Notes: generated by a model not told the origin, from the sequence alone. Shown: positions 1-9,055, counted from the first letter of the stretch. The stretch is DNA of 64,000 bases from Roseomonas sp. KE2513 (GCF_016107305.1 NZ_RCVR01000009.1:62001-126000); one strand, 5' to 3'. A program made the numbers and translations.

Positions 1-95
1 CCCTGTCAGGCCCCCCTCCTGCCGGCCGCCCCGCGGTCCTTCCGGTGGCGGCCCCCAGGCGATGCCCAGGCCTGCCCCGGAGACTGCCTGACCCT

Positions 96-2828
96 ATGTT
101 CGCCCGCCTCGCCCGCGCCATCCTCGGCACCTCGAACGACCGCGCGCTGAAGGCGTACCGGGCGCGGGTGCCGGCCATCAACGCGCTGGAACCCGCCATT
201 GCCGCGCTGTCCGACGACCAGCTGAAGGCCAAGACCCCCGAGTTCCGCGAGCGCATCGCCAAGGGCGAGTCGCTGGACAGCCTGCTGCCCGAGGCCTTCG
301 CGGTCTGCCGGGAGGCCTCCAAGCGCGTCCTCGGGATGCGGCACTTCGACGTGCAGCTCATCGGCGGCATGGTGCTGCACGAGGGACGCATTGCCGAGAT
401 GAAGACCGGCGAGGGCAAGACCCTCGTCGCCACCCTGCCCTGCTACCTCAACGGCCTGACGGGCAAGGGCGTCCATGTCGTGACCGTGAACGACTATCTC
501 GCCTCCCGCGACGCGGAGGAGATGGGTCGGCTCTACGCCTGGCTGGGCCTGACCACCGACACGATCGTCTACGGCAAGACCGACCCGCAGCGCCGCGAGG
601 CCTATGCCTGCGACATCACCTACGGCACGAACAACGAGTTCGGCTTCGACTATCTCCGCGACAACATGAAGTACTCGCTGGGCGAGATGGTCCAGCGGCC
701 CTTCAACTACGCCATCGTGGACGAGGTCGACAGCATCCTGGTTGACGAGGCGCGCACGCCCCTCATCATCTCCGGCCCGACTGACGACACCTCGGACCTC
801 TACAACCGCGTCAATGCGGTGGTGAAGGAGATCGCCAAGGATCCGGCGAACTACGACAAGGACGAGAAGAACAAGACCGTCTCCCTGACGGAAGCGGGCA
901 ACGAGGCGGTGGCGAACGCGCTGACCGAGGCGGGGCTGCTGGAGGAGGGCGACCTCTACGACTTCCAGAACGTCACCATCGTTCACCACGTGAACCAGTC
1001 GCTGCGCGCGCACACCCTCTTCGCGCGGGACGTGGATTACATCGAGCGGCAGGACAAGATCGTCATCATCGACGAGTTCACCGGCCGCATGATGGAGGGC
1101 CGCCGCTATTCGGACGGCCTCCACCAGGCGCTGGAGGCGAAGGAGGGCGTGACGGTTCAGCCCGAGAACCAAACGCTGGCCTCCATCACCTTCCAGAACT
1201 ACTTCCGCCTTTATCCGAAGCTCGCGGGCATGACCGGCACCGCCGCGACCGAGGCCGACGAGTTCGCCGAGATTTACAAGCTGGAGGTGGTGGAGATCCC
1301 CACCAACCTGCCGGTGTCGCGCCTTGATTCCGACGACGAGGTTTATCGCAGCGCCGCCGAGAAGTACGAGGCGGTGGCCGGCCTGATTGCCGAGGCCCGT
1401 GACCGCGGCCAGCCCTGCCTCGTCGGCACGACCAGCATCGAGAAGTCCGAGCTGATCTCCTCGCTTCTGCAGAAGAAGGGCGTGCCGCACCAGGTGCTGA
1501 ACGCGCGCTACCACGAGCAGGAGGCGGCGATCATCTCTCAGGCCGGGCGCCCCGGCGCGGTGACGATCGCGACGAACATGGCCGGCCGCGGCACCGACAT
1601 CAAACTCGGCGGCAACGCCGAGATGCTGGCGCGCGCGAGCTTCGCCGGCGAGCCCGCGGGCCCCGAGTTCGAGGCGCGGCTGGCTGAGATCCGCCGCGAG
1701 GTGGAGGGCAGCGCCGCCAAGGTGAAGGCGGCCGGCGGCCTCTTCGTCATCGGCACCGAGCGGCACGAGAGCCGCCGCATCGACAACCAGCTCCGCGGCC
1801 GCTCCGGCCGTCAGGGCGATCCGGGCGCCTCCCGCTTCTTCCTCAGCCTCGAGGACGACCTGATGCGCATCTTTGGGTCCGACCGCATGGGCGGGATGCT
1901 GCAGAAGCTTGGGTTGAAGGAGGGGGAGGCGATCGTCCACCCCTGGATCAACAAGGCGCTGGAGAAGGCGCAGAAGAAGGTTGAGGCGCGGAACTTCGAC
2001 ACGCGCAAGAACCTGCTCAAGTACGACGACGTCATGAACGACCAGCGAAAGGAGGTCTATGCCCAGCGCAAGTCCTTCATGCAGGCCGCCGACGTCTCCG
2101 AGACCGTGACGGAGATGCGCCGGGAGGTGATCGACGACATGGTCGCCGCCGCCATCCCCGAGAACGCCTATCCCGAGCAGTGGCGCATGGACACGCTCCA
2201 GTCCCGCGTGCGCGAGATCCTCGGCCTCGACCTGCCTGTCGTCGACTGGGCGCGCGAGGAAGGGATCGACGAGACCCAGATCCGCGAGCGGCTGCACGAG
2301 GCCGCCGACACCACCTATGCCGCCCGCGCCGCAAATTTCGGCGTGGACCGGATGCGGGAGGTGGAGAAGTCCATCCTGCTGATGGTCTTTGACAAGGTGT
2401 GGAAGGACCACCTCCTCTCCCTCGATCACCTGCGCCAGGGCATCGGCCTGCGCGCCTACGGCCAGCGCGACCCGCTGAACGAGTACAAGTCCGAGGCCTT
2501 CAACCTGTTCAACGCCATGCTGGCGGAGATGCGGGAGGAGACCACGCGCTGGCTGATGCAGGTGGACATCCCGACCGGCGCGCCCCTGCCCAGCCCGGAG
2601 CCGATCAGCGTGCTCGACGCCCGCCACCCGGCACCCGATTCCGGCGACCCGCTGCTCGGCTACGACGCGGCCGTCGGGGAATACGGCGCGGCCGCCCCCG
2701 TCGCGGCCTCGCGGGTGGCGGAAGGCGTGGACCCGAACGATCCCTCCACCTGGGACCGCACGCCCCGCAACGCGCCCTGCCCCTGCGGCTCCGGCAAGAA
2801 GTACAAGCACTGCCACGGACGGGGCTGA
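96..2828 (+). CDS. secA: SecA preprotein translocase ATPase
   Basis: SecA is the cytosolic motor that drives unfolded preproteins through SecYEG by ATP hydrolysis. The 910-residue product has the family's usual length. It shows the Walker A region MKTGEGKT, the DEAD-type box in [14 protein letters not shown], the GTDIKLGGN region of the second nucleotide-binding fold, and the C-terminal zinc-binding SEC-C motif [15 protein letters not shown] start at ATG 96, which gives the standard N-terminus [16 protein letters not shown]; an in-frame start at 45 would add 17 non-conserved residues. Bases 1-95 show no other gene. The very long open frame on the opposite strand is a GC-bias shadow. Identification is certain; the start is very likely. 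Confidence 0.98.
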   Translation: MFARLARAILGTSNDRALKAYRARVPAINALEPAIAALSDDQLKAKTPEFRERIAKGESLDSLLPEAFAVCREASKRVLGMRHFDVQLIGGMVLHEGRIAEMKTGEGKTLVATLPCYLNGLTGKGVHVVTVNDYLASRDAEEMGRLYAWLGLTTDTIVYGKTDPQRREAYACDITYGTNNEFGFDYLRDNMKYSLGEMVQRPFNYAIVDEVDSILVDEARTPLIISGPTDDTSDLYNRVNAVVKEIAKDPANYDKDEKNKTVSLTEAGNEAVANALTEAGLLEEGDLYDFQNVTIVHHVNQSLRAHTLFARDVDYIERQDKIVIIDEFTGRMMEGRRYSDGLHQALEAKEGVTVQPENQTLASITFQNYFRLYPKLAGMTGTAATEADEFAEIYKLEVVEIPTNLPVSRLDSDDEVYRSAAEKYEAVAGLIAEARDRGQPCLVGTTSIEKSELISSLLQKKGVPHQVLNARYHEQEAAIISQAGRPGAVTIATNMAGRGTDIKLGGNAEMLARASFAGEPAGPEFEARLAEIRREVEGSAAKVKAAGGLFVIGTERHESRRIDNQLRGRSGRQGDPGASRFFLSLEDDLMRIFGSDRMGGMLQKLGLKEGEAIVHPWINKALEKAQKKVEARNFDTRKNLLKYDDVMNDQRKEVYAQRKSFMQAADVSETVTEMRREVIDDMVAAAIPENAYPEQWRMDTLQSRVREILGLDLPVVDWAREEGIDETQIRERLHEAADTTYAARAANFGVDRMREVEKSILLMVFDKVWKDHLLSLDHLRQGIGLRAYGQRDPLNEYKSEAFNLFNAMLAEMREETTRWLMQVDIPTGAPLPSPEPISVLDARHPAPDSGDPLLGYDAAVGEYGAAAPVAASRVAEGVDPNDPSTWDRTPRNAPCPCGSGKKYKHCHGRG

Positions 2829-2906
2829 AGCTCTGCAACTTCGGAACCGGCGCGCGTTGATGGAATAGCGCGCCGCGTTCCCGCGGGCTGAAGAAGGCGG
2901 AGCAGG

Positions 2907-3038
2907 ATGCTTGATTCACCCCTGATCGGGCTCGCCGCCCTCGCCGTCATCATCGTGGTGCTGGTGATCCTCCAGCGGCTCGAATTCCTGAGCGTCTTCT
3001 CCCGCCGGCGCCGCGCCCAGCCGCCGCGAAAGGACTAA
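2907..3038 (+). CDS. 43-residue single-pass membrane protein
   Basis: A short gene follows secA by 78 bases. It begins with MLDSPLIGLAAL, continues with a hydrophobic helix (AALAVIIVVLVIL, about residues 10-22) and ends with a strongly basic tail (FSRRRRAQPPRKD). The ATG at 2907 is preceded by AAGGCGGAGCAGG, a usable ribosome-binding site. The topology suggests one inner-membrane helix with a cytosolic positive C-terminus. I do not recognise a named family and assign no function. It lies in the same direction as secA and ends 20 bases before repeat copy A. Confidence 0.6.
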   Translation: MLDSPLIGLAALAVIIVVLVILQRLEFLSVFSRRRRAQPPRKD

Positions 3039-3057
3039 GGACGCCCTGTGACCGCCA

Positions 3058-3262
3058 GAGAGGGCCCTGCCCTCTCCGGCACCTCTCCCGCGACAGGCCT
3101 GAGGCCCCTCAACCCCCATTTGGCTGTCGCGGAACCTTCCTGCGCGTGCTGTCGCCTCTGGTCAGGGACCCGGAGCTCACCGGCCGTGTGGTGAGTCCGA
3201 CTTGAAGAAAAAGATGATAAAGAGGGGTTTGGGGAGAGGAAGAATTCCTTCTTTCTCTCCCC
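3058..3262 (-). repeat. Structured intergenic repeat, copy A
   Basis: One of seven related elements. In the orientation defined by copies C, D, F and G it is reversed. It starts with the hairpin GAGAGGGC/GCCCTCTC (3058-3065 and 3069-3076). It then has GGCCT-G-AGGCC (3096-3106) and a degenerate central hairpin, and ends with the AG-rich inverted repeat GGGGAGAG...CTCTCCCC (3231-3262). It separates the small membrane protein gene from the convergent DJ-1/PfpI gene, so it may terminate transcription from both sides. Confidence 0.85.
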
Positions 3263-3283
3263 AGGGTCAGCCGCAACGCTCCA

Positions 3284-3847
3284 TCAGGCCGCCGCGGCTC
3301 GCGGCGCCGTGCGGGACACCGCCTCGACCATCTTCTCGCAGAAGGCAGGAAGGTCCTTCGGGTTCCGAGAGGTCACGAAGTTGCCTTCCACCACGCAGGT
3401 CTCGTCCACCCAGGTGGCGCCCGCGTTGCGCAGGTCGGTCTTGAGGGAGGGGTAGGAAGTCATGCGCCGCCCCTTCACCGCGCCAGCCTCGATCAGCGAC
3501 CACGGGCCGTGGCAGATGGCCGCAATGGGCTTACCGGCCTCGGCGAAGGCGCGGACGAAGGCGACGGCCGCCTCATTCATGCGCAGCTTGTCGGGATTGG
3601 TGGTGCCGCCCGGCAGGACCAGCGCGTCGAAGGCATCGGCGTGTGCATCGGCCAGTTCGACATCCACCGCGATCTTCTCGGCGGGGTTCACGTCCCCGTC
3701 CATCGACTGGATCTCGCCGAGCTTGAGCGACACCACGGCAGCGTCCATCCCGGCCGCTTTCAAGGCCTTCAGCGGCTCGGTCAGTTCCACCCGCTCGACC
3801 CCATCCGTCGCCAGGATGGCAACCCTGCGGTGCGTTGCATCAGCCAT
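3284..3847 (-). CDS. DJ-1/PfpI family protein (YhbO-type)
   Basis: The 187-residue product belongs to the DJ-1/PfpI superfamily, whose members act as stress proteins, glyoxalase/deglycase enzymes or proteases. The nucleophile elbow is AAICHGPW, with the catalytic Cys followed by His. The N-terminal strand VAILATDGVERVELTEPLKAL and DALVLPGGTTNPDKLR match the PfpI/YhbO branch. ATG 3847 is chosen because it follows AAGGAAGGAAC and starts directly before the conserved strand; an upstream frame extension is not conserved. It is a single gene, convergent with repeat copy A. The precise activity cannot be read from sequence. Confidence 0.9.
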   Translation of the reverse strand: MADATHRRVAILATDGVERVELTEPLKALKAAGMDAAVVSLKLGEIQSMDGDVNPAEKIAVDVELADAHADAFDALVLPGGTTNPDKLRMNEAAVAFVRAFAEAGKPIAAICHGPWSLIEAGAVKGRRMTSYPSLKTDLRNAGATWVDETCVVEGNFVTSRNPKDLPAFCEKMVEAVSRTAPRAAAA

Positions 3848-3955
3848 GTCGCGTTCCTTCCTTGCCAAACGGCAGCGGGGCTGGCGCATGGCGCCAACCT
3901 TTGCGACAGATAGAACGGCGGGCATCGGCGCTGGTTTGGTTGAACGGTGCCACCG

Positions 3956-4705
3956 TTACTTGCCGGACCAGTGGACGAAACGCTTCTCCATCAGCAGGAA
4001 GAGAAGGTTTAGGGCGTAGCCGAGCGCGCCGGCAACGAAGATCGCGCCATACATCAGCCCGCTCTCGAACAGCATCTGCGCGTTGATCACGCGCTGGCCG
4101 AGGCCGTCGGTGGAGCCGATGAACATTTCAGCCACCACGACGATCACCAGCGCAAGTGAGACGCCCTGGCGCATGCCGACGAGGATCTGCGGCAGGGCTT
4201 CCCAGACGAGCACGTCCACGAGGATGCGCGATGGACCCGCGCCCATCACGCGCGCGGCCAGCACGCGGGTACGGCGCGCGTTCATCACGCCATAGGCGGC
4301 GTTGAACAGGATAACGAGGGCCGCACCGAAGGCGGCCACCGCGATCTTCGTCGCCTCCCCCGTGCCAAAGAGCACGAGGAAGAGCGGAAACAGGGCGGAG
4401 GCAGGAGTGGAGCGGAAGAAGTCCACCACGAACTCGACGGCGCGATAGAGACGTTCCCGCGCGCCGAGCGCGACGCCGAGCGGCACGCCGATGGCGGATG
4501 CGATGACGAAGGAGAGCAGCGTGCGCGTGACCGTGCGCCAGAGGTCATGCGCCAACGTGCCTGTCGAGAGCGCTGCCCAGGTGTCGCGCGCCGTCTCGGC
4601 CGGCGTGGGCAGGAGCACCGGGTCTGCCACGCCGAGCAGCACGGCCACCTGCCAGAGCGCGACGAAGCCGAGCGCGCCGAGGATCGGCGGAAGCAGCGCG
4701 CGCAT
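3956..4705 (-). CDS. ABC importer permease, SsuC/TauC type
   Basis: This is an inner-membrane permease of the nitrate/sulfonate/taurine import family, about 249 residues and six predicted helices. The coupling-helix EAA loop is visible around DVLVWEALPQILVGMRQGVSLALVIVVVAEM. It is the last gene of the VOC, binding protein, ATPase, permease operon. ATG 4705 overlaps the ATPase stop by one base (TGATG). GTG 4708, giving a four-base GTGA overlap, is equally possible. The C-terminus LMEKRFVHWSGK is typical of the family. The substrate is unknown; see the sigma-54 promoter at 6999-7014, which suggests a nitrogen source. Confidence 0.9.
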   Translation of the reverse strand: MRALLPPILGALGFVALWQVAVLLGVADPVLLPTPAETARDTWAALSTGTLAHDLWRTVTRTLLSFVIASAIGVPLGVALGARERLYRAVEFVVDFFRSTPASALFPLFLVLFGTGEATKIAVAAFGAALVILFNAAYGVMNARRTRVLAARVMGAGPSRILVDVLVWEALPQILVGMRQGVSLALVIVVVAEMFIGSTDGLGQRVINAQMLFESGLMYGAIFVAGALGYALNLLFLLMEKRFVHWSGK

Positions 4706-5493
4706 CACGCGGCTTCCGGCCGCGAGCGCACGGCTGCGGTGAAGACATCGAGGCAGCGCCGCTTGATCGCGACGAATTCCGGTGAGGAGAGGGTCGCGGC
4801 GTCGCGCGGCCAGGCCAGCGGCACGGGCACGTCATCCACGATGCGCGAGGGACGGCGGGTCAGCATCAGCACGCGGTCCGACAGGGCGATTGATTCCTCG
4901 AGATCGTGGGAGACGAGCATGGCGGTGATGCGGTCCCGTTTCAGCACGCGGCCGAGGAGTTCGCGCAGGGAGAGGGTCGTCTCGTAGTCGAGCGCGGAGA
5001 AGGGCTCGTCGAGGAACAGAACCTCCGGCTCCACCGCGAGGGCGCGCATGACCGAGACAAGCTGCTGCTGCCCGCCGGATAGCTCGTAAGGGTACCGGTT
5101 GAGGTCGAAGCGCACGTCGAAGGCCGCGACCAGCTCCTCGAGCCGCCGCTCCACCTGCGCGCGCGGCTGGCGCATGAGGCGGAGGGGATAACGGATGTTG
5201 TCGGCCGCCCGGCGCCAGGGCAGCAGCGCCTCCCGATAGTTCTGGAAGACGTAGCCGATCCGGGCCTCCCGCACCGTGCGGCCGTCGAACAGGACAGTGC
5301 CGGCATCGGCCTCCAGCAACCCCGCCATCATGTTGATGAGCGTGGACTTGCCGCAGCCGTTCGGCCCGAAAACCGAGAGGATGTCGCCGCGTCGAAGGTC
5401 CAGGTCCAGCCCGGCATGCACGGGCTGGCCGCGAAAGGCCTTGGAGAGGCCGCGGACGCTGACCGCGGCCTCCCGGGGGGAGATGACGTTCAC
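4705..5493 (-). CDS. ABC importer ATPase, SsuB/TauB type
   Basis: This 262-residue nucleotide-binding subunit has Walker A GPNGCGKST, the signature LSGGQQQ, Walker B VLFLDEP, and the switch His in LVSHDLEE. The sequence resembles taurine, nitrate and sulfonate ATPases. The start is GTG 5493, which overlaps the stop of the upstream binding-protein gene as GTGA. The reading frame stays open far upstream because of GC bias, but that extension has no ABC-like sequence. It works with the permease downstream and the periplasmic binding protein upstream. Confidence 0.92.
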   Translation of the reverse strand: MNVISPREAAVSVRGLSKAFRGQPVHAGLDLDLRRGDILSVFGPNGCGKSTLINMMAGLLEADAGTVLFDGRTVREARIGYVFQNYREALLPWRRAADNIRYPLRLMRQPRAQVERRLEELVAAFDVRFDLNRYPYELSGGQQQLVSVMRALAVEPEVLFLDEPFSALDYETTLSLRELLGRVLKRDRITAMLVSHDLEESIALSDRVLMLTRRPSRIVDDVPVPLAWPRDAATLSSPEFVAIKRRCLDVFTAAVRSRPEAA

Positions 5494-6452
5494 AGGGGAC
5501 GCAGGAAGGACTTCACGTCCACCGCGCCCCGCACCACCCCCTGTGCGACGGCGAGGTCCACGAACTTCTGGAAGTCCGCGACCTCCTGCGGGGACATGTC
5601 CTTCACCATGGCGAAGTTCACCAGCGGGATGGTCGGCGCCAGCTCGGCGGAGGTCTGCATGAAGGGCACCAGCAGGTCGCGCACGGAGGGATCGTTCTTG
5701 ATGGTGGTGCAGGCCTTGCCCCAGGCACCGGCGAAGCGCGCCGCGACCTCCGGCTTGGCATCGAGGAACTTGCCCGTCAGCGCGGCGCCGGCCGCCCAGG
5801 CCTGTGCGTCGGGGCGGCCAATGAGGTGGGTGGCGATCACCCCTGCCTCCAGCCGTCGCGCGGCGCCCTGGCGCTCGGCGATGGTGGCCTGCGGCTCCAG
5901 TGTATAGGCGGCATCGAAGGTGCCGGCGGCGAGCGCGCCGACATGCACGCCCATCTGCTGCTCGGACAGGGTATAGTCGCGCCCCTCCTGCAGGCCGACC
6001 GAAGCCAGCACCGCACGGGCGGCGGACATGTTGGCGGGCCCGGGGGCGGAGAGGATCCTCGCGCCCTTGAGGTCGCGCAGGGTGGTCGCGCTCCAGCCGG
6101 GACGCACGACGAACTGCTCCATCCGGAAGCGGTCGCTCTGGCCATTGAGCGCGAAGTAGATCGCCGTGTTCGCGCGGCGGGCGTTGATGTTCGCGCCCTC
6201 CAGAGTCACGAGGTTGGAGGCACCGTCGAGGTCGCCCGCCACCATCGCCTGCACGATCAGCGGCGCGGCCTGCAGCGGCACGGCCTCCACCGCCAGCCCG
6301 GCCTCGGCGAAGAAGCCGCGTTCCCGCGCGACGTAGAAGGGCAGCGCGGAGGAGACGTTGAAGACGCCGATCTTCACCGCGTCCGCCGCCATCGCCGCGC
6401 GGGCGAGGAAGGGCATGGCGAGAGCGGCGCCGAGGAGGGAGCGACGGTTCAT
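5490..6452 (-). CDS. ABC substrate-binding protein, NMT1/THI5-like (SsuA/TauA type)
   Basis: A periplasmic ligand receptor of about 320 residues. The N-terminus MNRRSLLGAALAMPFLARAAMAAD is a signal peptide with a twin-arginine-like RRSLLG and an AMA cleavage site. The mature part begins VKIGVFNVSSALPFYVARERGFFAEAGL, the hallmark of the NMT1/SsuA fold. ATG 6452 places the signal peptide correctly. GTG 6467, overlapping the VOC stop as GTGA, would add five residues and cannot be excluded. This family binds sulfonates, nitrate, pyrimidines or aromatic compounds. The ligand here is not evident. Confidence 0.9.
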   Translation of the reverse strand: MNRRSLLGAALAMPFLARAAMAADAVKIGVFNVSSALPFYVARERGFFAEAGLAVEAVPLQAAPLIVQAMVAGDLDGASNLVTLEGANINARRANTAIYFALNGQSDRFRMEQFVVRPGWSATTLRDLKGARILSAPGPANMSAARAVLASVGLQEGRDYTLSEQQMGVHVGALAAGTFDAAYTLEPQATIAERQGAARRLEAGVIATHLIGRPDAQAWAAGAALTGKFLDAKPEVAARFAGAWGKACTTIKNDPSVRDLLVPFMQTSAELAPTIPLVNFAMVKDMSPQEVADFQKFVDLAVAQGVVRGAVDVKSFLRPL

Positions 6453-6463
6453 CGGGAGCGGCC

Positions 6464-6964
6464 TCACGAGAGCTTCGGGTAGGTCTGGGGATCGAAGAAG
6501 CTGCTGCCCGCGACGTAGCGGCGCCCGTCCGACATGTCGGGCGGCGCGCCCGCCTCGGAGGCGCCGTCGAAGGTAAGTTCGAGCTGCACGCCGGAGGGGT
6601 CGTAGACGAAGAGCTGCCAGAGGGTGGTGCCGGGCACGAGGAACTCCCGCCAGTCCAGTCCCGTCCGCCGGAAGCGCTCGACAAAGGCGTGGTAGCCGCG
6701 GCAGGCGAGGGAGACGTGGTCGATCGCCGCCGTGCCCTGGGGCGCCACGCCCTCGGGCCCGAGCGCCGGCCCGCCGGCATAGACGTGCAGCAGGGCCTGC
6801 CCGCCCGGCAGCGGCACGGAGAGCCAGGCGCCGGGATAGCCGAAGTCCGGGCGATGGGCCTCGGACAGGCCCAGCACGCCCTTGTAGAAGGCGAGGGTGG
6901 CGGCGAGGTCGCTGGTCTTGACGGCCACGTGGAACAGGCCGGCGACGAGGGGCGTGTCAGACAT
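6464..6964 (-). CDS. VOC-superfamily metalloenzyme (glyoxalase/dioxygenase-like)
   Basis: The 166-residue product has two vicinal-oxygen-chelate modules: FHVAVKTSDLAATLAFYKGVLGL and IDHVSLACRGYHAFVERF. Likely metal ligands are His in FHVAV, His in DHVSL and Glu in VQLELTF. The family includes glyoxalases, extradiol dioxygenases and fosfomycin-type resistance proteins, so the reaction is open. It is the promoter-proximal gene of an ABC-importer operon, which suggests it acts on the imported compound. ATG 6964 was chosen because the upstream frame is low-complexity and unconserved. A sigma-54 promoter match lies about 35-50 bases upstream. Confidence 0.85.
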   Translation of the reverse strand: MSDTPLVAGLFHVAVKTSDLAATLAFYKGVLGLSEAHRPDFGYPGAWLSVPLPGGQALLHVYAGGPALGPEGVAPQGTAAIDHVSLACRGYHAFVERFRRTGLDWREFLVPGTTLWQLFVYDPSGVQLELTFDGASEAGAPPDMSDGRRYVAGSSFFDPQTYPKLS

Positions 6965-6998
6965 CAGGGGCGCGATCCGTGAAAAGCCCCATGCTGAG

Positions 6999-7014
6999 GG
7001 CAATTGACGTGCCA
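6999..7014 (-). promoter_or_regulatory. Sigma-54 (-24/-12) promoter of the VOC/ABC operon
   Basis: On the minus strand this reads TGGCACGTCAATTGCC. It matches TGGCACG-N4-TTGC with correct GG/GC spacing and no mismatch in the core. The expected transcription start is near 6988, giving a leader of about 24 bases before ATG 6964. Sigma-54 promoters need an activator such as NtrC. That activator is not encoded in the window. Confidence 0.75.
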
Positions 7015-7132
7015 CGGGAAGCGCGGGCTCAGGGCCCCGCCCCGCCCGCTTCGCAATCAGGCGGCGCCGGGACTGGCGCAAACCTGAGCAGGGGCGGTGC
7101 CGGTGGGCCGCAGGGGCACCCGACAAGGCGGT

Positions 7133-7148
7133 TGGCCCGTCCTATGCT
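7133..7148 (+). promoter_or_regulatory. Sigma-54 (-24/-12) promoter of the racemase/Bug operon
   Basis: The sequence TGGCCCGTCCTATGCT matches TGGCACG-N4-TTGCW with two substitutions outside the essential GG and GC doublets, which keep their spacing. The expected start is near 7158, about 20 bases before ATG 7178. It diverges from the promoter at 6999-7014. Between them lies an inverted repeat GGTGCC/GGCACC (7096-7101 and 7115-7120) that could be an activator site. Confidence 0.55.
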
Positions 7149-7177
7149 GAGGGGGTTCCTCGACCCAGGGCCCGACC

Positions 7178-7933
7178 ATGACCGCAGCACCCCCTTCCTT
7201 CCCCACGCGCCGCCGGGGCATCGCGCGCGGCGGCCGCGCCCTCTACGGCGCGCCGCTCGGCATCCTCATGCTGGAGGCGCGCTTCCCCCGCATCCATGGC
7301 GACATGGGCAATGGCGGCACCTGGCCCTTCCCGGTGCTCTACCGCGTCGTGCGCGGCGCAAGCCCGGAGAAGGTGGTGCTGGAGGGCGCCCGCGGCCTGC
7401 TGCCGGATTTCCTGGAGGCCGCGCGCGAGCTGGTGGCCCAGGGCGCGGAGGCCATCACCACCAATTGCGGCTTCCTCTCCCTCTTCCAGCGGGAGATCGC
7501 GGCGGCGGTGGGCGTGCCGGTGGCCACCAGCAGCCTCATGCAGGTGCCCTGGGTGCAGGCGATGCTGCCGCCCGGCCAGCGCGTCGGGCTCGTCACCGTC
7601 TCCGGCGGCAGCCTCTCGCCCGCGCATCTCGAAGCCGCCGGCGTGCCCCTCGACAGCCCCATGGAGGGCACGGAGAGCGGGCGCGAGTTCTTCCGCGTGC
7701 TGATCAAGGCCGAGAAGGACGACATGGACGTGGACCTGGCCGAACAGGACGTGGTCGAGGCCGCGGAGCGCCTGGTGGCGCGTCACCCGGAGGTCGGCGC
7801 CATCGTGCTCGAGTGCACGAACATGCCGCCCTATGCCGCGGCCGTGCAGCGGGCCACCGGCCGACCGGTCTACGACATCTACGCCATGATCACCTATTTC
7901 CACGCCGGCATCCGGCCGCGCGACTTCGCCTGA
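7178..7933 (+). CDS. Aspartate/glutamate racemase family protein
   Basis: The 251-residue product has the two-cysteine architecture of the Asp/Glu/hydantoin racemase and maleate isomerase superfamily: Cys97 in ITTNCGFLS and Cys213 in VLECTNMPPYA. GGSLSPAHL and the C-terminal YDIYAMITYFHAG also fit. These enzymes use a cysteine pair for proton transfer at C-alpha, or for isomerisation. The likely substrate is an amino acid, a hydantoin or a dicarboxylate. The start is ATG 7178. It is followed after 23 bases by a Bug-family receptor gene, probably in one operon, and preceded by a sigma-54-like promoter. Which acid it acts on is unknown. Confidence 0.85.
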   Translation: MTAAPPSFPTRRRGIARGGRALYGAPLGILMLEARFPRIHGDMGNGGTWPFPVLYRVVRGASPEKVVLEGARGLLPDFLEAARELVAQGAEAITTNCGFLSLFQREIAAAVGVPVATSSLMQVPWVQAMLPPGQRVGLVTVSGGSLSPAHLEAAGVPLDSPMEGTESGREFFRVLIKAEKDDMDVDLAEQDVVEAAERLVARHPEVGAIVLECTNMPPYAAAVQRATGRPVYDIYAMITYFHAGIRPRDFA

Positions 7934-7956
7934 GGCACCACCAGGAGGCCCCGCCC

Positions 7957-8940
7957 ATGCTCCGCCGAACCGCGCTCGCCCTCACGGCGCTCGCCCTCGC
8001 GCTTCCCGCCGCGGCGCAGGAGGCGCCCTGGCCGAACCGGCCCATCACCATCATGGGCGGCTTCCCCAACGGCTCCGGCGTGGACATCTACGCGCGCAAG
8101 CTGGCGGAGCCGCTCACCCGCGCGCTCGGCGTGCCGGTCGTGGTGGACAACCGCACGGGCGCCGGCGGCAACATCGCCTCCGAATACGTCGCCCGCGCGC
8201 GGCCGGACGGCTACACCTTCCTGCTGGCGACCGCGGGCACGCACGCGATCAACGCCACCCTCTACAAGTCGCTTCCCTTCGATCCGCTTCGGGACGTGAC
8301 GCATATCGCCATCCTCGGCGACGTGCCGAACGTGCTGCTGGTCAGCCCGCAGCACTCCCCTAGCCTCCGCACCTGCCGCGACCTGATCGCGGCGGCGAAG
8401 GCGAAGCCGGGCGGTCTTGCCTATGCCTCCACTGGCAACGGCGCCTCCACGCACCTCTCGGCGGTGCAGTTCGCCGTCGCCGCGGGCATCGACGTTCTGC
8501 ACGTGCCCTATCGCGGCCAGGGGCCGGCCATGGTCTCCCTGCTGGCCGGGGAGTCCGCCTTCTTCTTCAACCAGAGCGGGCCGAGCATCGCGCCGGTGCA
8601 GCAGGGCCAGCTCCGTGCCCTCGGCGTGACCACGCGCGCCCGCCTGGCGCCGCTACCCGAGGTTCCGACGATCGAGCAGGCCTGCGGCCTTCCGGGCTTC
8701 GAGAGCAGCACCTGGTACGGCCTGATCGCCCCGCCGCACCTGCCTGCCCCCATCCAGGCCCGCATGGCGGAGGAAGTGGCGCGCATCATCGCGCAGCCGG
8801 ACTTCGTCACCTGGCTGACGGACAACCAGGGCATCACCCCGCCGGCCGATCCGGGGCCGGAAGCCTTCCGGCGCATCCACGAGGCGGATATCGCCCGCTG
8901 GGGCGAGATCGTGCGGCGCTCGGGGGCGCAGGTGGACTGA
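7957..8940 (+). CDS. Bug/TctC-family periplasmic tricarboxylate receptor
   Basis: A 327-residue periplasmic solute receptor. MLRRTALALTALALALPAAAQE is a Sec signal peptide. The mature region opens WPNRPITIMGGFPNGSGVDIYARKLAEPL and includes VVVDNRTGAGGNIASEYVARARPDGYT, diagnostic for the Bug family. ATG 7957 follows CAGGAGG. Bug proteins bind carboxylates through water-mediated contacts and may serve tripartite tricarboxylate transporters or sensing; no TctAB membrane genes lie nearby, as is common. Coupling with the racemase gene suggests a shared carboxylate or amino-acid substrate. A compact hairpin follows at 8970-8986. Confidence 0.92.
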   Translation: MLRRTALALTALALALPAAAQEAPWPNRPITIMGGFPNGSGVDIYARKLAEPLTRALGVPVVVDNRTGAGGNIASEYVARARPDGYTFLLATAGTHAINATLYKSLPFDPLRDVTHIAILGDVPNVLLVSPQHSPSLRTCRDLIAAAKAKPGGLAYASTGNGASTHLSAVQFAVAAGIDVLHVPYRGQGPAMVSLLAGESAFFFNQSGPSIAPVQQGQLRALGVTTRARLAPLPEVPTIEQACGLPGFESSTWYGLIAPPHLPAPIQARMAEEVARIIAQPDFVTWLTDNQGITPPADPGPEAFRRIHEADIARWGEIVRRSGAQVD

Positions 8941-8969
8941 TCCCGGATAGCCCACGGTGAAGAGGCCGG

Positions 8970-8986
8970 GGCCCCTACCAGGGGCC
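8970..8986 (+). terminator. Hairpin downstream of the Bug receptor gene
   Basis: GGCCCCT-ACC-AGGGGCC forms a perfect seven-base-pair GC stem with a three-base loop, 29 bases after the stop codon. There is no U-tract, so it may slow or protect transcript ends rather than terminate strictly. It also lies at the 3' side of the convergent gene at 9056-9418 and could serve both. Confidence 0.4.
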
Positions 8987-9055
8987 TAGGCCGCCATCCC
9001 CAACGCGGGTGCGATGCTCAGGCGATCAGGACCTGCCTTGGCCCCGGACCACCAC

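Noticed and set aside
6-2816. 936-codon open frame antisense to secA
   Set aside because: It mirrors secA codon structure in a high-GC genome, its product is low-complexity Arg/His/Gly-rich and matches no fold. secA is unambiguous on the other strand.
5494-6780. Extended N-terminus for the ABC ATPase gene (frame open to 6780)
   Set aside because: The extension runs through the binding-protein gene in another frame and has no ABC-like sequence. GTG 5493 with a GTGA overlap explains the start.
7096-7120. GGTGCC-N13-GGCACC as a definite NtrC site
   Set aside because: The arm order (GTGC then GCAC) is opposite to the usual NtrC pattern and the spacing is long, so only an unspecified inverted repeat is reported.
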